A stretch of DNA of 64,000 nt from Collinsella sp. Lineage in GTDB: Bacteria; Actinomycetota; Coriobacteriia; Coriobacteriales; Coriobacteriaceae. The stretch is from assembly GCA_019419545.1 (NCBI GenBank), contig DXZT01000030.1:62001-126000 (forward strand), in the 5' to 3' direction. The notes below the pieces were generated by a model. It did not search any database. It was not told the DNA's origin and was given only the letters and a program-made list of their open reading frames with translations. A program made the translations under genes and the position numbers. Below are positions 25,326 to 34,253 of the stretch, piece by piece (the first letter of the stretch is position 1; each line of letters begins with the position of its first letter).

Positions 25326-26369
25326 ATGGCGCTTTCTGAATACAGCAAGCGGCTGCTGGGTGCCTATGCCGAGCAGCCGTTCCTTATGGCTCCCATGGCG
25401 GGCGTGACCGACCCCGCCTATCGCATCATGTGTCGCCGCCGCGGTGCCAACCTTGCCTACAGCGAGATGGTGAGCGTGGCGGGTCTTGCCTATGCCAGCA
25501 ACAAGACCTGGCGCCTGGTGCTACCGGCCGACGAGGAGCAGCAGATTTGCGTGCAGCTCTTTGGCTCCAAGCCCGAGCAGTTTGCGAGCGCCGTCGCCGC
25601 CGTTGAGGAGCGCGTTGGCGATCGCCTGTCGCTCATCGATATCAATATGGCATGCCCCGCCCGCAAGGTTGTCACCAAGGGCGAGGGTTCGGCGCTCATG
25701 CGCACGCCCGACCTGGCGGAGAAGATCGTCGAGGCCACGGTGGGCGCGGCGCACGTGCCCGTGACCGTCAAGATTCGCAAGGGCTTTTATGCCGAGGACC
25801 GTAATGCCGCGACATTTGCCCAGATGCTTGAGAGTGCAGGGGCTGCCGCAGTCGCCGTGCATGGTCGTTGCGCCACGCAGCTCTACACGGGCCAAGCCGA
25901 TTGGTCGGTCGTCGATGAGGTTGCCGACGCTGTCGAGATTCCCGTGATTGGTTCGGGCGATGTGTTCTCGGCCGAGGACGCTGCTGAGCATCTGCACGGC
26001 TCGGGTGCCAGCGCGGTGTTTATCGCGCGCGGCATCTACGGCAATCCGTGGGTGTTCGGCGATGCCCGAGCCCTTGCACTCGATGGCACGCCGGTTCCTT
26101 CTCGCTCCTCGGTCGAGCGCCTGGAGGCTCTGCGTGAGCACCTGACGTTGACGCATGAGCTCTTGCCGCTCATGTCGCGTGCTCGCACGTACGCAAGCTG
26201 GTACTTAAAGGGCATGCCCCATGCCGCCGCCTGGCGCGCTCAGGTGGTGCGTTGCTCTACGTACGAGGAGTTCATGTCGCTGGTCGATGATATCGAGCGC
26301 GATGTGGTGGCCTGCGAGGCCGCGCTTGCCGCCGGCGAGTCGGTGCCCGCTCATCCGCTGGAGGTTTAA
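25326..26369 (+). CDS. dusB: tRNA-dihydrouridine synthase, DusB-like
   Basis: FMN enzyme that reduces specific uridines in tRNA D-loops. The 347-residue protein has the TIM barrel start LMAPMAGVTDPAYR, the catalytic cysteine in INMACPARKV, and FMN-phosphate residues near IGSGDVFSAEDA. It starts five bases after the lepA stop and is followed two bases later by hemW, so lepA-dusB-hemW is probably one transcript. Assignment to the DusB subgroup rather than another Dus is moderately certain. Confidence 0.9.
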   Translation: MALSEYSKRLLGAYAEQPFLMAPMAGVTDPAYRIMCRRRGANLAYSEMVSVAGLAYASNKTWRLVLPADEEQQICVQLFGSKPEQFASAVAAVEERVGDRLSLIDINMACPARKVVTKGEGSALMRTPDLAEKIVEATVGAAHVPVTVKIRKGFYAEDRNAATFAQMLESAGAAAVAVHGRCATQLYTGQADWSVVDEVADAVEIPVIGSGDVFSAEDAAEHLHGSGASAVFIARGIYGNPWVFGDARALALDGTPVPSRSSVERLEALREHLTLTHELLPLMSRARTYASWYLKGMPHAAAWRAQVVRCSTYEEFMSLVDDIERDVVACEAALAAGESVPAHPLEV

Positions 26370-26371
26370 GG

Positions 26372-27604
26372 GTGGCCGTTACCGCGCTGTACATGCACGT
26401 GCCGTTTTGCGCTCAAAAGTGCCGGTACTGCGACTTTGACTCGCGCAGCTTTGCTGCGTGTGATTTGGATGCCGCGCTTGATTCCTATTTTGAGCAGTTG
26501 TATGCGCGCCTCGATTCCTTTGGCGACGCCGGGGCGCTTGCGCAGGTCCGCACGGTCTATACTGGCGGCGGCACGCCATCGCTGGCAGGGGAGCGCCTGG
26601 TGGAACTTGCCCGGCGTATCTCCATGTGGTGCAAACCCGTTGAATTTACTTGCGAAGCCAATCCTGAGTCGCTGACCGTCGAGCTCGCCACCGCGCTTGC
26701 CGAGGCGGGTGTCACGCGCATCTCTCTGGGCGTGCAAACCCTCGACAATACCGAGCTGGCCGCTATTGGCCGCATTCACGATGCTAATCGGGCACTTGCG
26801 GCTATCGCGACGGTGAAGGATGCTGGCCTCGATGTGTCGTGCGACCTGATGTGCGGCCTTCCCGGGCAGACGGCCGCAAGCTGGCGGAGCACGCTCGATG
26901 TCGTGTTGGCGGCGGCGCCTCATCATGTGTCGCTCTACCCGCTCACGCTCGAGGAGGGCACGCCACTCTATCGCATGGCGTGCCGTGACGAGTCGCTCGA
27001 GCCCGACGAGGATTTTCAGGCTTCGTGCATGGACGCGGCGCGTGAGCGCCTGGGTGCAGCCGGCTATCATCCGTATGAGGTGGCAAGCTACGCGCTCGAC
27101 GGCCATGAGTGCGCCCATAACATTGCCTACTGGACCGGACGGGGCTACCTGGGCCTGGGTCGTTCTGCCGCGGGCATGCTCGACGATGAGGATTTCGACC
27201 GTCTTGCAGGTTTGTTCCCCGGCGTGTCTTCTCGAGGCGATGCGTACCGCGTGCGTCTGGTGCAACGTGACGATGACGCGACGGCGTTCGAGGCCGAATA
27301 TCTGTCGCAGCGCGAGGCTGTCGCCGAAGACTTGATGCTCGCTTGTCGCATGACGCGCGGTGTTGCGTCCGACCTGTTGGCTCGTGCAGCTTGCGTCATC
27401 CCAACGGGCGAGCTGGCAGCTGCCTGCGATCGCGCGCTCGAATTGGGTCTTGCCACTTGGGTGCCCGAGACGCTCTGGGGTCATGAGGGACCCTTCACTT
27501 CGGCAGATGTCGTCGCGGGCCATGTTCGAGCTCGTCTGGCGCCGACCCGTCTGGGCTGGCTCGATGGAAATGTTCTGTTCGAGCTGTTTTGGGATCTAGC
27601 TTAG
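26372..27604 (+). CDS. hemW: HemW-type radical SAM heme chaperone
   Basis: A 410-residue radical SAM protein with the cluster motif CAQKCRYC near the N-terminus, GGGTPS, and the C-terminal HemW domain. Such proteins bind and insert heme. They are often annotated as oxygen-independent coproporphyrinogen oxidase, but HemN and HemW cannot be separated with certainty by eye. GTG 26372 lies two bases after the dusB stop. In other genomes HemW often lies next to lepA and dnaJ, as here. Confidence 0.88.
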   Translation: MAVTALYMHVPFCAQKCRYCDFDSRSFAACDLDAALDSYFEQLYARLDSFGDAGALAQVRTVYTGGGTPSLAGERLVELARRISMWCKPVEFTCEANPESLTVELATALAEAGVTRISLGVQTLDNTELAAIGRIHDANRALAAIATVKDAGLDVSCDLMCGLPGQTAASWRSTLDVVLAAAPHHVSLYPLTLEEGTPLYRMACRDESLEPDEDFQASCMDAARERLGAAGYHPYEVASYALDGHECAHNIAYWTGRGYLGLGRSAAGMLDDEDFDRLAGLFPGVSSRGDAYRVRLVQRDDDATAFEAEYLSQREAVAEDLMLACRMTRGVASDLLARAACVIPTGELAAACDRALELGLATWVPETLWGHEGPFTSADVVAGHVRARLAPTRLGWLDGNVLFELFWDLA

Positions 27605-27611
27605 GCCGCTC

Positions 27612-27620
27612 GGGTAGAAT
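27612..27620 (+). promoter_or_regulatory. Putative promoter of the first dnaJ gene
   Basis: GGGTAGAAT, within CGCTCGGGTAGAAT, is nearly the same as the sequence before lepA (CGCTCGGGTAAGAT). It lies 43 bases before the dnaJ start. Confidence 0.4.
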
Positions 27621-27662
27621 TACCGGAATATATACGCTGCTGTGAGCAGGAGGTTGCCGCGC

Positions 27663-28766
27663 ATGGCGACGATGAACGAAAAAGATTACTACGAGATTCT
27701 GGGTGTCTCCAAGGACGCCACCTCGCGTGATATTCAAAAGGCTTTCCAGCAAAAGGCCCGTAAGCTCCATCCGGACGTCAATAAAGAGCCGGATGCCGAG
27801 GAAAAGTTTAAAGAGGTTTCCGAGGCCTACGCCGTGCTTTCGGATGAGCAAAAACGTGCGCGCTACGACGCCATGCGTTCTGGCAATCCCTTTGCCGGTG
27901 CTCCTACGGCTTCGCCCTATGGTGGCGGCTACGCCGGCAGCACGGGCTATGGCAATCCCTTTGAGGGCGGCTTTCCCTTTGGTGGCGCCTGGGGCCAGCA
28001 GCGTCGCGGCCAGGCTGCCTACAATCCCGAGAACGGCGCCAACGTGGTCGTCGATATCAAACTCGACGCCAAGGAGGCCAAGGGCGGTGCCCGCAAGACC
28101 GTCCGCTACACGCGCTTCGATACCTGTAGCAACTGCGGCGGCTCGGGCTCCGTTTCGTCTGAGCATGCCCATACCTGCCCGAGCTGCGGTGGCCGCGGCC
28201 ACATCGACGTCGACCTGTCCTTCCTGTTTGGTGCGGGCACGTTCCAGTCGGTCTGCCCCGAGTGCGGCGGTTCCGGTAAGGTCGTGGCCGACCCCTGCCC
28301 CGATTGCGGTGGCAGCGGGCGAACCCGTGTGACCTCCGAGCAGACGATTGAGTTTCCTGCCGGCACGCACGATGGCGACGAGGTCCGCATTAGCGGCATG
28401 GGCCATGCTGGCACTAACGGTGCCGCGGGCGGCGACCTGGTCGGCCGCGCCCATGTTGAGGCCGAGCGCTTGGAAGGCAAAGCTCGTACTGGCTTTTACC
28501 TGATGGGCATTGTGGCGCCGTTTTTGGTGCTGTCGGCCATCTCGGGCGTGTTCTCGGCCTTTGCCGTGATGTGCTTTATTCCGTTTACCATGGGCCTGTT
28601 CATGGTGCTTTCGGACGGTGTGCTTCATCGCAGCCTGCTGTGGTGGAAGCGCGGTGCGATGCAGTTTGCCAACGGTTTTGCCAACGGCTTCATGTTCGCG
28701 CTCGTGTCGGTTTGGTTCGCGAGCTGCTCGCAACGGGCCATGCTTTCGCCGTATCAAATGCAATAA
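27663..28766 (+). CDS. DnaJ-like co-chaperone with a C-terminal membrane domain
   Basis: A 367-residue J-domain protein. Residues 8-70 form the J domain with HPD at 36-38. A Gly/Phe-rich region follows (73-112), and then four zinc motifs (CSNCGGSG, CPSCGGRG, CPECGGSG, CPDCGGSG, about 155-220). Only a stub of the first substrate-binding domain follows (221-270). From residue 277 the protein turns strongly hydrophobic, with about three membrane segments (277-297, 299-319, 336-356), and there is no second C-terminal domain or dimerisation helix. The J domain would recruit DnaK to the membrane face. ATG 27663 has an AGGAGG site. A complete dnaJ lies downstream, so this is probably a specialised paralogue. 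Confidence 0.88.
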   Translation: MATMNEKDYYEILGVSKDATSRDIQKAFQQKARKLHPDVNKEPDAEEKFKEVSEAYAVLSDEQKRARYDAMRSGNPFAGAPTASPYGGGYAGSTGYGNPFEGGFPFGGAWGQQRRGQAAYNPENGANVVVDIKLDAKEAKGGARKTVRYTRFDTCSNCGGSGSVSSEHAHTCPSCGGRGHIDVDLSFLFGAGTFQSVCPECGGSGKVVADPCPDCGGSGRTRVTSEQTIEFPAGTHDGDEVRISGMGHAGTNGAAGGDLVGRAHVEAERLEGKARTGFYLMGIVAPFLVLSAISGVFSAFAVMCFIPFTMGLFMVLSDGVLHRSLLWWKRGAMQFANGFANGFMFALVSVWFASCSQRAMLSPYQMQ

Positions 28767-28847
28767 CATCAAACCCTTTGTTTGCGGTCGGCCCAGCTTG
28801 GGTATAGGACGCACTGTGACAATAATGAAAGTCGGAAGGATTCGGTC

Positions 28848-29996
28848 GTGTCGGAAAATAGGGATTACTACGAGGTGCTTGGCGTCGACAGGGACGCCGA
28901 CGCGCGGACGATTAAGCGTGCGTTTTTAAAGAAGGCCCGTACCGTACATCCGGATGTTTCGGACGATCCCGAGGCCGAGGCCAAGTTCAAGGAGCTCAAC
29001 GAGGCCTATTCCGTTCTTTCCGATGAGCAGAAGCGTGCTAACTACGACCGTTACGGCACTGCCGACGGTCCTGGTGGTTCGGGCTATGTCGACATCAACG
29101 ATATCTTTGGTGGCATGGGCATGGACGACCTGTTCTCGTCGTTCTTTGGCGGTGGCGCCGGTGGTGGCGCCCGCAGCCGTCGTGAGCGTCGTCGCGGACG
29201 TGACATGGCCATCTCCCTTTCGGTGACGCTCGAGGAGGCGGCGCTCGGTTGCAAAAAGACGATCAGCTATGATCGCCTTGCTCCTTGCGAGGACTGCAAC
29301 GGTACCGGTAGGGCCGAGGGTGCACAGGAAAAGCAGTGCAGTCGCTGCCACGGTACGGGCTACGTCACGACGGTTCAGCGATCGTTTTTGGGCCAGGTTC
29401 AGTCTTCCTCGCCTTGCCCCGACTGCCATGGCGAGGGCACGGTTATCGACCATCCCTGCGAGACCTGCGACGGTCAGGGCCGCACGCCTTCGCACGAAAA
29501 GATCGACATCGATATTCCCGCCGGCGTTTCGACCGGTCGCCAGCTGCGTGTGAGCGGCTTTGGCGAGGCCGGCCTTCGCGGCGAGCCTTCGGGCGACTTG
29601 ATTGTCAACGTGCGCGTTGCCGACCATGAGCGCTTTAAGCGCAACAGTGACGACCTGTACCTGGTGAGCGATATCTCGATTGCGCAGGCTGCGCTCGGCT
29701 GCGAGATCGAGGTCGAGGGCATTATGCCCGACGAGGTCGTTAAGGTGACGGTTCCCGCCGGCGCCCAGTACGGCGACACCGTGAGCGTCAATAATTACGG
29801 CATGCCGCGCATTGGCGGTGGCGGTTCGCGTGGCCGCCTGATCGTGCAACTGCGCGTGGTCGTTCCCACCAATCTTTCCAATAAGCAACGCGAGCTGCTC
29901 CGTGCTTTTGCCGATGAGATGGGCGATGACGTCGCTTCCGGTAAGAAGTCGGTGACCGACCGTATTAAGAGTGCCCTCGACGATATCCTCGATTAA
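28848..29996 (+). CDS. dnaJ: Chaperone protein DnaJ
   Basis: Full-length DnaJ co-chaperone of DnaK, 382 residues: J domain with HPD, a Gly-rich segment (FGGGAGGGA), the zinc domain with CEDCNGTG, CSRCHGTG, CPDCHGEG and CETCDGQG, then both C-terminal domains. GTG 28848 has a GGAAGGA site. TATAGG at 28803-28808 may be its -10. It is 81 bases after the membrane-type dnaJ and nine bases before mtaB. dnaK and grpE are not in this window. Confidence 0.95.
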   Translation: MSENRDYYEVLGVDRDADARTIKRAFLKKARTVHPDVSDDPEAEAKFKELNEAYSVLSDEQKRANYDRYGTADGPGGSGYVDINDIFGGMGMDDLFSSFFGGGAGGGARSRRERRRGRDMAISLSVTLEEAALGCKKTISYDRLAPCEDCNGTGRAEGAQEKQCSRCHGTGYVTTVQRSFLGQVQSSSPCPDCHGEGTVIDHPCETCDGQGRTPSHEKIDIDIPAGVSTGRQLRVSGFGEAGLRGEPSGDLIVNVRVADHERFKRNSDDLYLVSDISIAQAALGCEIEVEGIMPDEVVKVTVPAGAQYGDTVSVNNYGMPRIGGGGSRGRLIVQLRVVVPTNLSNKQRELLRAFADEMGDDVASGKKSVTDRIKSALDDILD

Positions 29997-30005
29997 GGAG
30001 CCCGC

Positions 30006-31298
30006 GTGCTCGCACCCCATATTTCCGTCGTCAACCTCGGCTGCCGTGTCAACCGGGTTGAGTCTGACCGTATCACTGCCGATCTTATGCGCCTGGGCTT
30101 TGCTATTTTGGAGCCCCAGGATGCCGATTTGATCGTCATTAACACCTGTGCCGTTACGGGCGAGGCCGAGGCCAAGACCCGTAAGGCCGTCCGTCATGCG
30201 CTGGCCCATCCAAATGAGCCCTATGTGCTCGTGACCGGTTGCGTGGTCAATTTGCATCCCGAGGAGCTGTTGGAGCTTTCGGATCGCGTGATCGCCGAGC
30301 CGTCCAAGATCGATGTCGCCGAACGTGTCTGCGAGGTGCTGGGCGTTGAGTCCGATAGCGTTCCCGCCTGCAGCGATGGCGAGGTGGTCGATGCGCTCGG
30401 TCGCTCTCGCCTGGGCGTGAAGATCCAGGACGGCTGCAACCATCGCTGCACCTATTGCATTGTGTGGAAGGCGCGCGGCCCCGAGCGCTCCGTGCCTGTC
30501 GAGTCCGTGCTTGAGCAAGTTCGCGAGGCCCAGGAGGCCGGCGTGCCCGAGGTGGTGCTGACCGGTGTGAACCTGGGTGCCTACGATGGCAAGAGCGCGA
30601 CCGACGAGCATGTCGAAATCGATGAGCTGCTCGAGGCCATCATGGAGCGCACGACTATTGCGCATGTGCGCATTTCCTCGGTCGAGCCCATGGATATCTC
30701 TGAGCGCCTGCTTAAGGTTATGGCGCGCTATCCGCAGCGTATCGCCCCGTTTTTGCACCTGCCCGTGCAGTCCGGCTGTACGGCGACCCTGCATCGCATG
30801 GGTCGTCCCTATAGTGCGGAGGCCTTTGAGGACACGGTGCGTATGATTCGCGCCAACTTGCCCCAGGCGTCTCTTTCGTGCGATGTCATCGTCGGTTTTC
30901 CTGGTGAGACGGACGAGGAGTTCGAGGAGTCGCTGGCGCTGTGCCGCCGTGTGGGTTTCTCGCGTATGCACGTGTTCCGCTATAGCAAGCGTCCCGGTAC
31001 CCTTGCTGCCGACATGCCCGACCAGGTACCGCCCGAGGTTATGGCCGAGCGCAGCCGTCGTATGCGAGACACGGCGCAGGAGCTCGCTATTGCCGATGCT
31101 CGTCGTCGCGTGGGCACTGTCGAGCGTGCCGTGCTCGAGTATGGTGACAGCCTGACGCTCGGTTCGTTCCATCATGCCCGTCTTGACGATACCTGTGGAC
31201 TTACAGCCCCGTGCCTGCTCGATGTTGCTATCATCGGAGTCGATGATTCCGGCTTGGTCCATGCGCGCAGGGAGGTCCATGGAAGCCTCGAAGATTAG
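30006..31298 (+). CDS. mtaB: tRNA t6A37 methylthiotransferase MtaB
   Basis: Radical SAM enzyme that adds a methylthio group to t6A37 in ANN-decoding tRNAs. The 430-residue protein has the N-terminal MTTase domain cysteines (NLGCRVN, INTCAVTGEAE, VTGCVV), the radical SAM motif CNHRCTYC, and a C-terminal TRAM-like region. The CRVN and TCAVT motifs favour MtaB over MiaB or RimO, both of which occur elsewhere in the window. GTG 30006 follows GGAG. The 3' end overlaps phoH by 20 bases. Confidence 0.9.
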   Translation: MLAPHISVVNLGCRVNRVESDRITADLMRLGFAILEPQDADLIVINTCAVTGEAEAKTRKAVRHALAHPNEPYVLVTGCVVNLHPEELLELSDRVIAEPSKIDVAERVCEVLGVESDSVPACSDGEVVDALGRSRLGVKIQDGCNHRCTYCIVWKARGPERSVPVESVLEQVREAQEAGVPEVVLTGVNLGAYDGKSATDEHVEIDELLEAIMERTTIAHVRISSVEPMDISERLLKVMARYPQRIAPFLHLPVQSGCTATLHRMGRPYSAEAFEDTVRMIRANLPQASLSCDVIVGFPGETDEEFEESLALCRRVGFSRMHVFRYSKRPGTLAADMPDQVPPEVMAERSRRMRDTAQELAIADARRRVGTVERAVLEYGDSLTLGSFHHARLDDTCGLTAPCLLDVAIIGVDDSGLVHARREVHGSLED

Positions 31299-32265
31299 AC
31301 TTACCGTTCCCGAGGGAATTGATCCCTCGTGCGTTTTGGGCGCCGGCGACGGCGTCCTTCGTGCACTCGAGAGCTTGGTTCGCGCCCATGTGGTCGCCCG
31401 TGGCGATAGCATCGCCGTGAGCGGTGACCCGGACGAGGTCGAACTCGTGGCTCGCTTTTTCGAACATGCTTTTCGCGAGGCGGCGGCCGGTCGTACCCTG
31501 TCTGCCGACGATGTCTCTCGCTGTCTGGCCGTTCTGCGCGACGGTGAGCACGAGGCTACGTCGCTTCGCGATGACGTGCTGCTTTCGTATCGCGGTCGTG
31601 CCATTCGCCCCAAAACGCTCGGGCAAAAGCGCTATGTGGATGCCATTCGCTCGCATACCATCACCTTTGGCTTGGGTCCTGCCGGTACCGGTAAGACCTA
31701 TCTGGCCATGGCGCTCGCCGTTGCCACGCTCAAGCGTCACGAGGTGGGCCGTCTGATCTTGACGCGTCCGGTTGTCGAGGCGGGGGAGAATCTGGGCTTT
31801 TTGCCCGGTACCCTTGAGGAAAAGATCGATCCCTACATGCGTCCGCTCTACGACGCCCTTTTTGACATGATGGATCGCGAGCGCACCGATGAGCTTATGG
31901 AGCGCGGCGTTATCGAGATCGCCCCGCTTGCCTACATGCGCGGCCGCACGCTGAGCGATGCTTTCGTGGTGCTCGACGAGGCGCAAAATACCACGCCCGA
32001 GCAGATGAAGATGTTCCTGACACGCCTGGGCTTCAACTCCAAGTTCGTGATCACCGGCGACCTGAGCCAGCGCGACCTGGTGGGTCGTCGTGGCGGTCTT
32101 GCCGACGTTGAGCAGATTTTGGGCCGTGTCGACGATGTCGCATTTTCGCACCTCGAGCGCGCCGACGTGGTGCGCCATGCCTTGGTGGGACGTATCGTCG
32201 AGGCGTACGATACTTATGATGATGTGCGCGAGAAACGCGTACGTGACCGAAAGGAGTCCCGTTGA
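31279..32265 (+). CDS. phoH: PhoH family ATPase
   Basis: A 328-residue PhoH-like protein. The P-loop GPAGTGKTYLA and Walker B VVLDEAQN are intact, with the superfamily I-like ITGDLSQRDL segment. These proteins are linked to RNA metabolism and ribosome maturation, and they commonly precede ybeY, as here. ATG 31279 has the GGGAGGTCC site inside mtaB. The stop overlaps the ybeY TTG start. Confidence 0.93.
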   Translation: MEASKIRLTVPEGIDPSCVLGAGDGVLRALESLVRAHVVARGDSIAVSGDPDEVELVARFFEHAFREAAAGRTLSADDVSRCLAVLRDGEHEATSLRDDVLLSYRGRAIRPKTLGQKRYVDAIRSHTITFGLGPAGTGKTYLAMALAVATLKRHEVGRLILTRPVVEAGENLGFLPGTLEEKIDPYMRPLYDALFDMMDRERTDELMERGVIEIAPLAYMRGRTLSDAFVVLDEAQNTTPEQMKMFLTRLGFNSKFVITGDLSQRDLVGRRGGLADVEQILGRVDDVAFSHLERADVVRHALVGRIVEAYDTYDDVREKRVRDRKESR

Positions 32266-32771
32266 GTGTATTGATCAGCAACGATGCCGAGCTCGATACG
32301 CTGCTTGACGCGCAGGAGGTGGAGCACATCTGCGAGGTTGTGCTTGCTGCCGAGGGCGTTGAACGTGAAGTCGAGATTTCCCTTTCGTATGTCGACGAGG
32401 ACGAGATGCACGAGCTCAACCACGAGTGGCGCGGTATCGACCGCACCACCGATGTGCTCTCGTTTGAGTGCGATTCGGCCTTTGACGAGGATATTCCCGC
32501 CGATGAGACGCTCGAGCTCGGCGATATCATCTTGGCCCCGCAGGTTATTTCCCGTCAGGCCCCTGGTTTTGGCAATAGCCCTGCTGACGAGTGCCGTCTG
32601 ATGCTCGTACACGGCATGCTGCACCTGCTGGGCTATGACCACATCGAGGACGACGAGGCCGAGGTCATGGAGGCCCGCGAGGACGCCATCCTGCGCGATT
32701 TGGCGCTCGAGCGCGGCGAGGACCCCAAGCTAGTCCACGTCGGCCCCATCACCAACCACGCCCACGACTAG
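32262..32771 (+). CDS. ybeY: Endoribonuclease YbeY
   Basis: Zinc-dependent RNase that matures the 16S rRNA 3' end and takes part in ribosome quality control. The 169-residue protein has the zinc motif HGMLHLLGYDH. TTG 32262 overlaps the phoH stop and has the AAAGGAG site at a normal distance; no in-frame ATG is near. It is part of the mtaB-phoH-ybeY-dgkA-era-recO cluster that is widely conserved in Gram-positive bacteria. Confidence 0.94.
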   Translation: MSVLISNDAELDTLLDAQEVEHICEVVLAAEGVEREVEISLSYVDEDEMHELNHEWRGIDRTTDVLSFECDSAFDEDIPADETLELGDIILAPQVISRQAPGFGNSPADECRLMLVHGMLHLLGYDHIEDDEAEVMEAREDAILRDLALERGEDPKLVHVGPITNHAHD

Positions 32772-32780
32772 GAGCCGTCT

Positions 32781-33158
32781 ATGATTCCCGGATCGAACAA
32801 GGACCATCCGTCCTTCTTAAAGTCGTTTTCTTACGCTATGGAGGGCTTCGTCACCGCCGTCAAGACCGAGCGCAACATTAAGGTCATGCTCGTGGCGGGC
32901 GTGTGCACCGTCATTGCAGGCTGCATCGTGGGGCTCGACATTGCCGAGTGGGCCACGATTATCATCTGTTGCGGCCTGGTGATCCACGGCGAGCTTTGCA
33001 ATACCGCCATGGAGGCCATCGTCGACCTGGCGACCCAGGAGCTCCATCCGCTGGCCAAGCGTGCGAAGGACATCGCCGCCGCCTCCGTATACGTTCTTTC
33101 CATCACCGCCGCGATTGTGGGCTTGCTGGTATTTGCCCACGCGCTCGGCTTTATTTAG
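32781..33158 (+). CDS. dgkA: Diacylglycerol / undecaprenol kinase family membrane protein
   Basis: A 125-residue membrane protein with three hydrophobic helices and the conserved GELCNTAMEAIVDL motif with acidic catalytic residues. In Gram-positives this family usually phosphorylates undecaprenol for cell-wall carrier recycling rather than diacylglycerol; which applies here cannot be read from sequence. It sits nine bases after ybeY and 12 bases before era. Confidence 0.9.
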   Translation: MIPGSNKDHPSFLKSFSYAMEGFVTAVKTERNIKVMLVAGVCTVIAGCIVGLDIAEWATIIICCGLVIHGELCNTAMEAIVDLATQELHPLAKRAKDIAAASVYVLSITAAIVGLLVFAHALGFI

Positions 33159-33170
33159 AAAGGGATTCCC

Positions 33171-34238
33171 ATGTCCGACAATATGCAGCCTGCCGATGAG
33201 ATTTTGGACGACGAGTCCCTGGACGCGGTGGATACCGAGGAGCTCGAGGATGTCGAGGAGTTCGACCCGTTTGAGGGTATGAGCGACGAGGAACTCGACG
33301 CCCTGTGCGACGAGGACGATAACCTCGCGGGCTTTGGAGACGTTGAGCCCGGTTTCCGCAGCGGCTTTGTGGCCCTGGTCGGTCGTCCCAACGCTGGCAA
33401 GTCTACGCTGCTTAATGCCTGCTATGGCAAAAAGGTCGCTATCACCTCGCCGGTGGCCCAGACGACCCGCCGCCGCATGCGCGCCGTCGTCAACCGCCCC
33501 GGCTACCAGCTGGTCTTTGTCGATACCCCCGGTATTCATAAGCCCAAGGACGGCTTGGGATCCGAGCTCAACAAGAGCGCGTTGTTCGAGCTGAACGATG
33601 TTGATGTTGTCGCGTTTTTGATTGATGCCACCAAACCGATCGGCAGGGGAGACGCCTGGGTTGCCGAGCGCGTCAAGAACGCTCGTTCCAAGAAGGTCCT
33701 GGTGCTCACCAAGGCCGATGAGGCCGACCCCGCACAGGTCATGGAGCAGCTTAAGGCAGCCCACGAACTCATGGAATATGACGACGAGATCGTGACGTCG
33801 TCGGTCAAGAACTTCAACGTCGATGCATTTATCGAGACCGTTGCGCACTTTTTGCCTGAGGGTCCGCGTTGGTTCCCCGAGGACATGGGTACCGACGCTT
33901 CCGATGAGACGCTCGTTGCCGAGTTTGTGCGCGAGAAGGTCTTGCGCCGCACCCGTGATGAGATTCCGCACTCCGTTGGCGTGATCTGCGATGCGCTCGA
34001 GCAGACCAAGAAGGTGCTGCGCGTGCACGCCACCATTTACGTCGAGCGCGAGGGCCAAAAGGGCATCATCATCGGCAAGGGCGGCGAGATGATCAAGCAT
34101 ATCGGTATCGACGCCCGTCGCGATCTTGAGCGCATTTTTGGCACGCAGGTCTTTTTGGAGCTGGACGTGAAGGTCAAGGCCGGCTGGCGTGACGACGAGG
34201 CCCAGATTCGCCGCTTTGGCTACAACGCCGAGGACTAA
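33171..34238 (+). CDS. era: GTPase Era with acidic N-terminal extension
   Basis: Ribosome assembly GTPase that binds the 3' end of 16S rRNA. The 355-residue protein has the P-loop GRPNAGKS at 71-78, DTPG, the G4 motif TKAD, and a C-terminal KH domain (GIIIGKGGEMIKHIG). Residues 1-60 are an extra, highly acidic segment rich in Asp and Glu that is absent from typical Era of about 300 residues. ATG 33171 has the AGAAAGGG site, and no in-frame start sits closer to the G domain without losing that signal. Confidence 0.94.
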   Translation: MSDNMQPADEILDDESLDAVDTEELEDVEEFDPFEGMSDEELDALCDEDDNLAGFGDVEPGFRSGFVALVGRPNAGKSTLLNACYGKKVAITSPVAQTTRRRMRAVVNRPGYQLVFVDTPGIHKPKDGLGSELNKSALFELNDVDVVAFLIDATKPIGRGDAWVAERVKNARSKKVLVLTKADEADPAQVMEQLKAAHELMEYDDEIVTSSVKNFNVDAFIETVAHFLPEGPRWFPEDMGTDASDETLVAEFVREKVLRRTRDEIPHSVGVICDALEQTKKVLRVHATIYVEREGQKGIIIGKGGEMIKHIGIDARRDLERIFGTQVFLELDVKVKAGWRDDEAQIRRFGYNAED

Positions 34239-34253
34239 GGACGCGCGGCGCGC

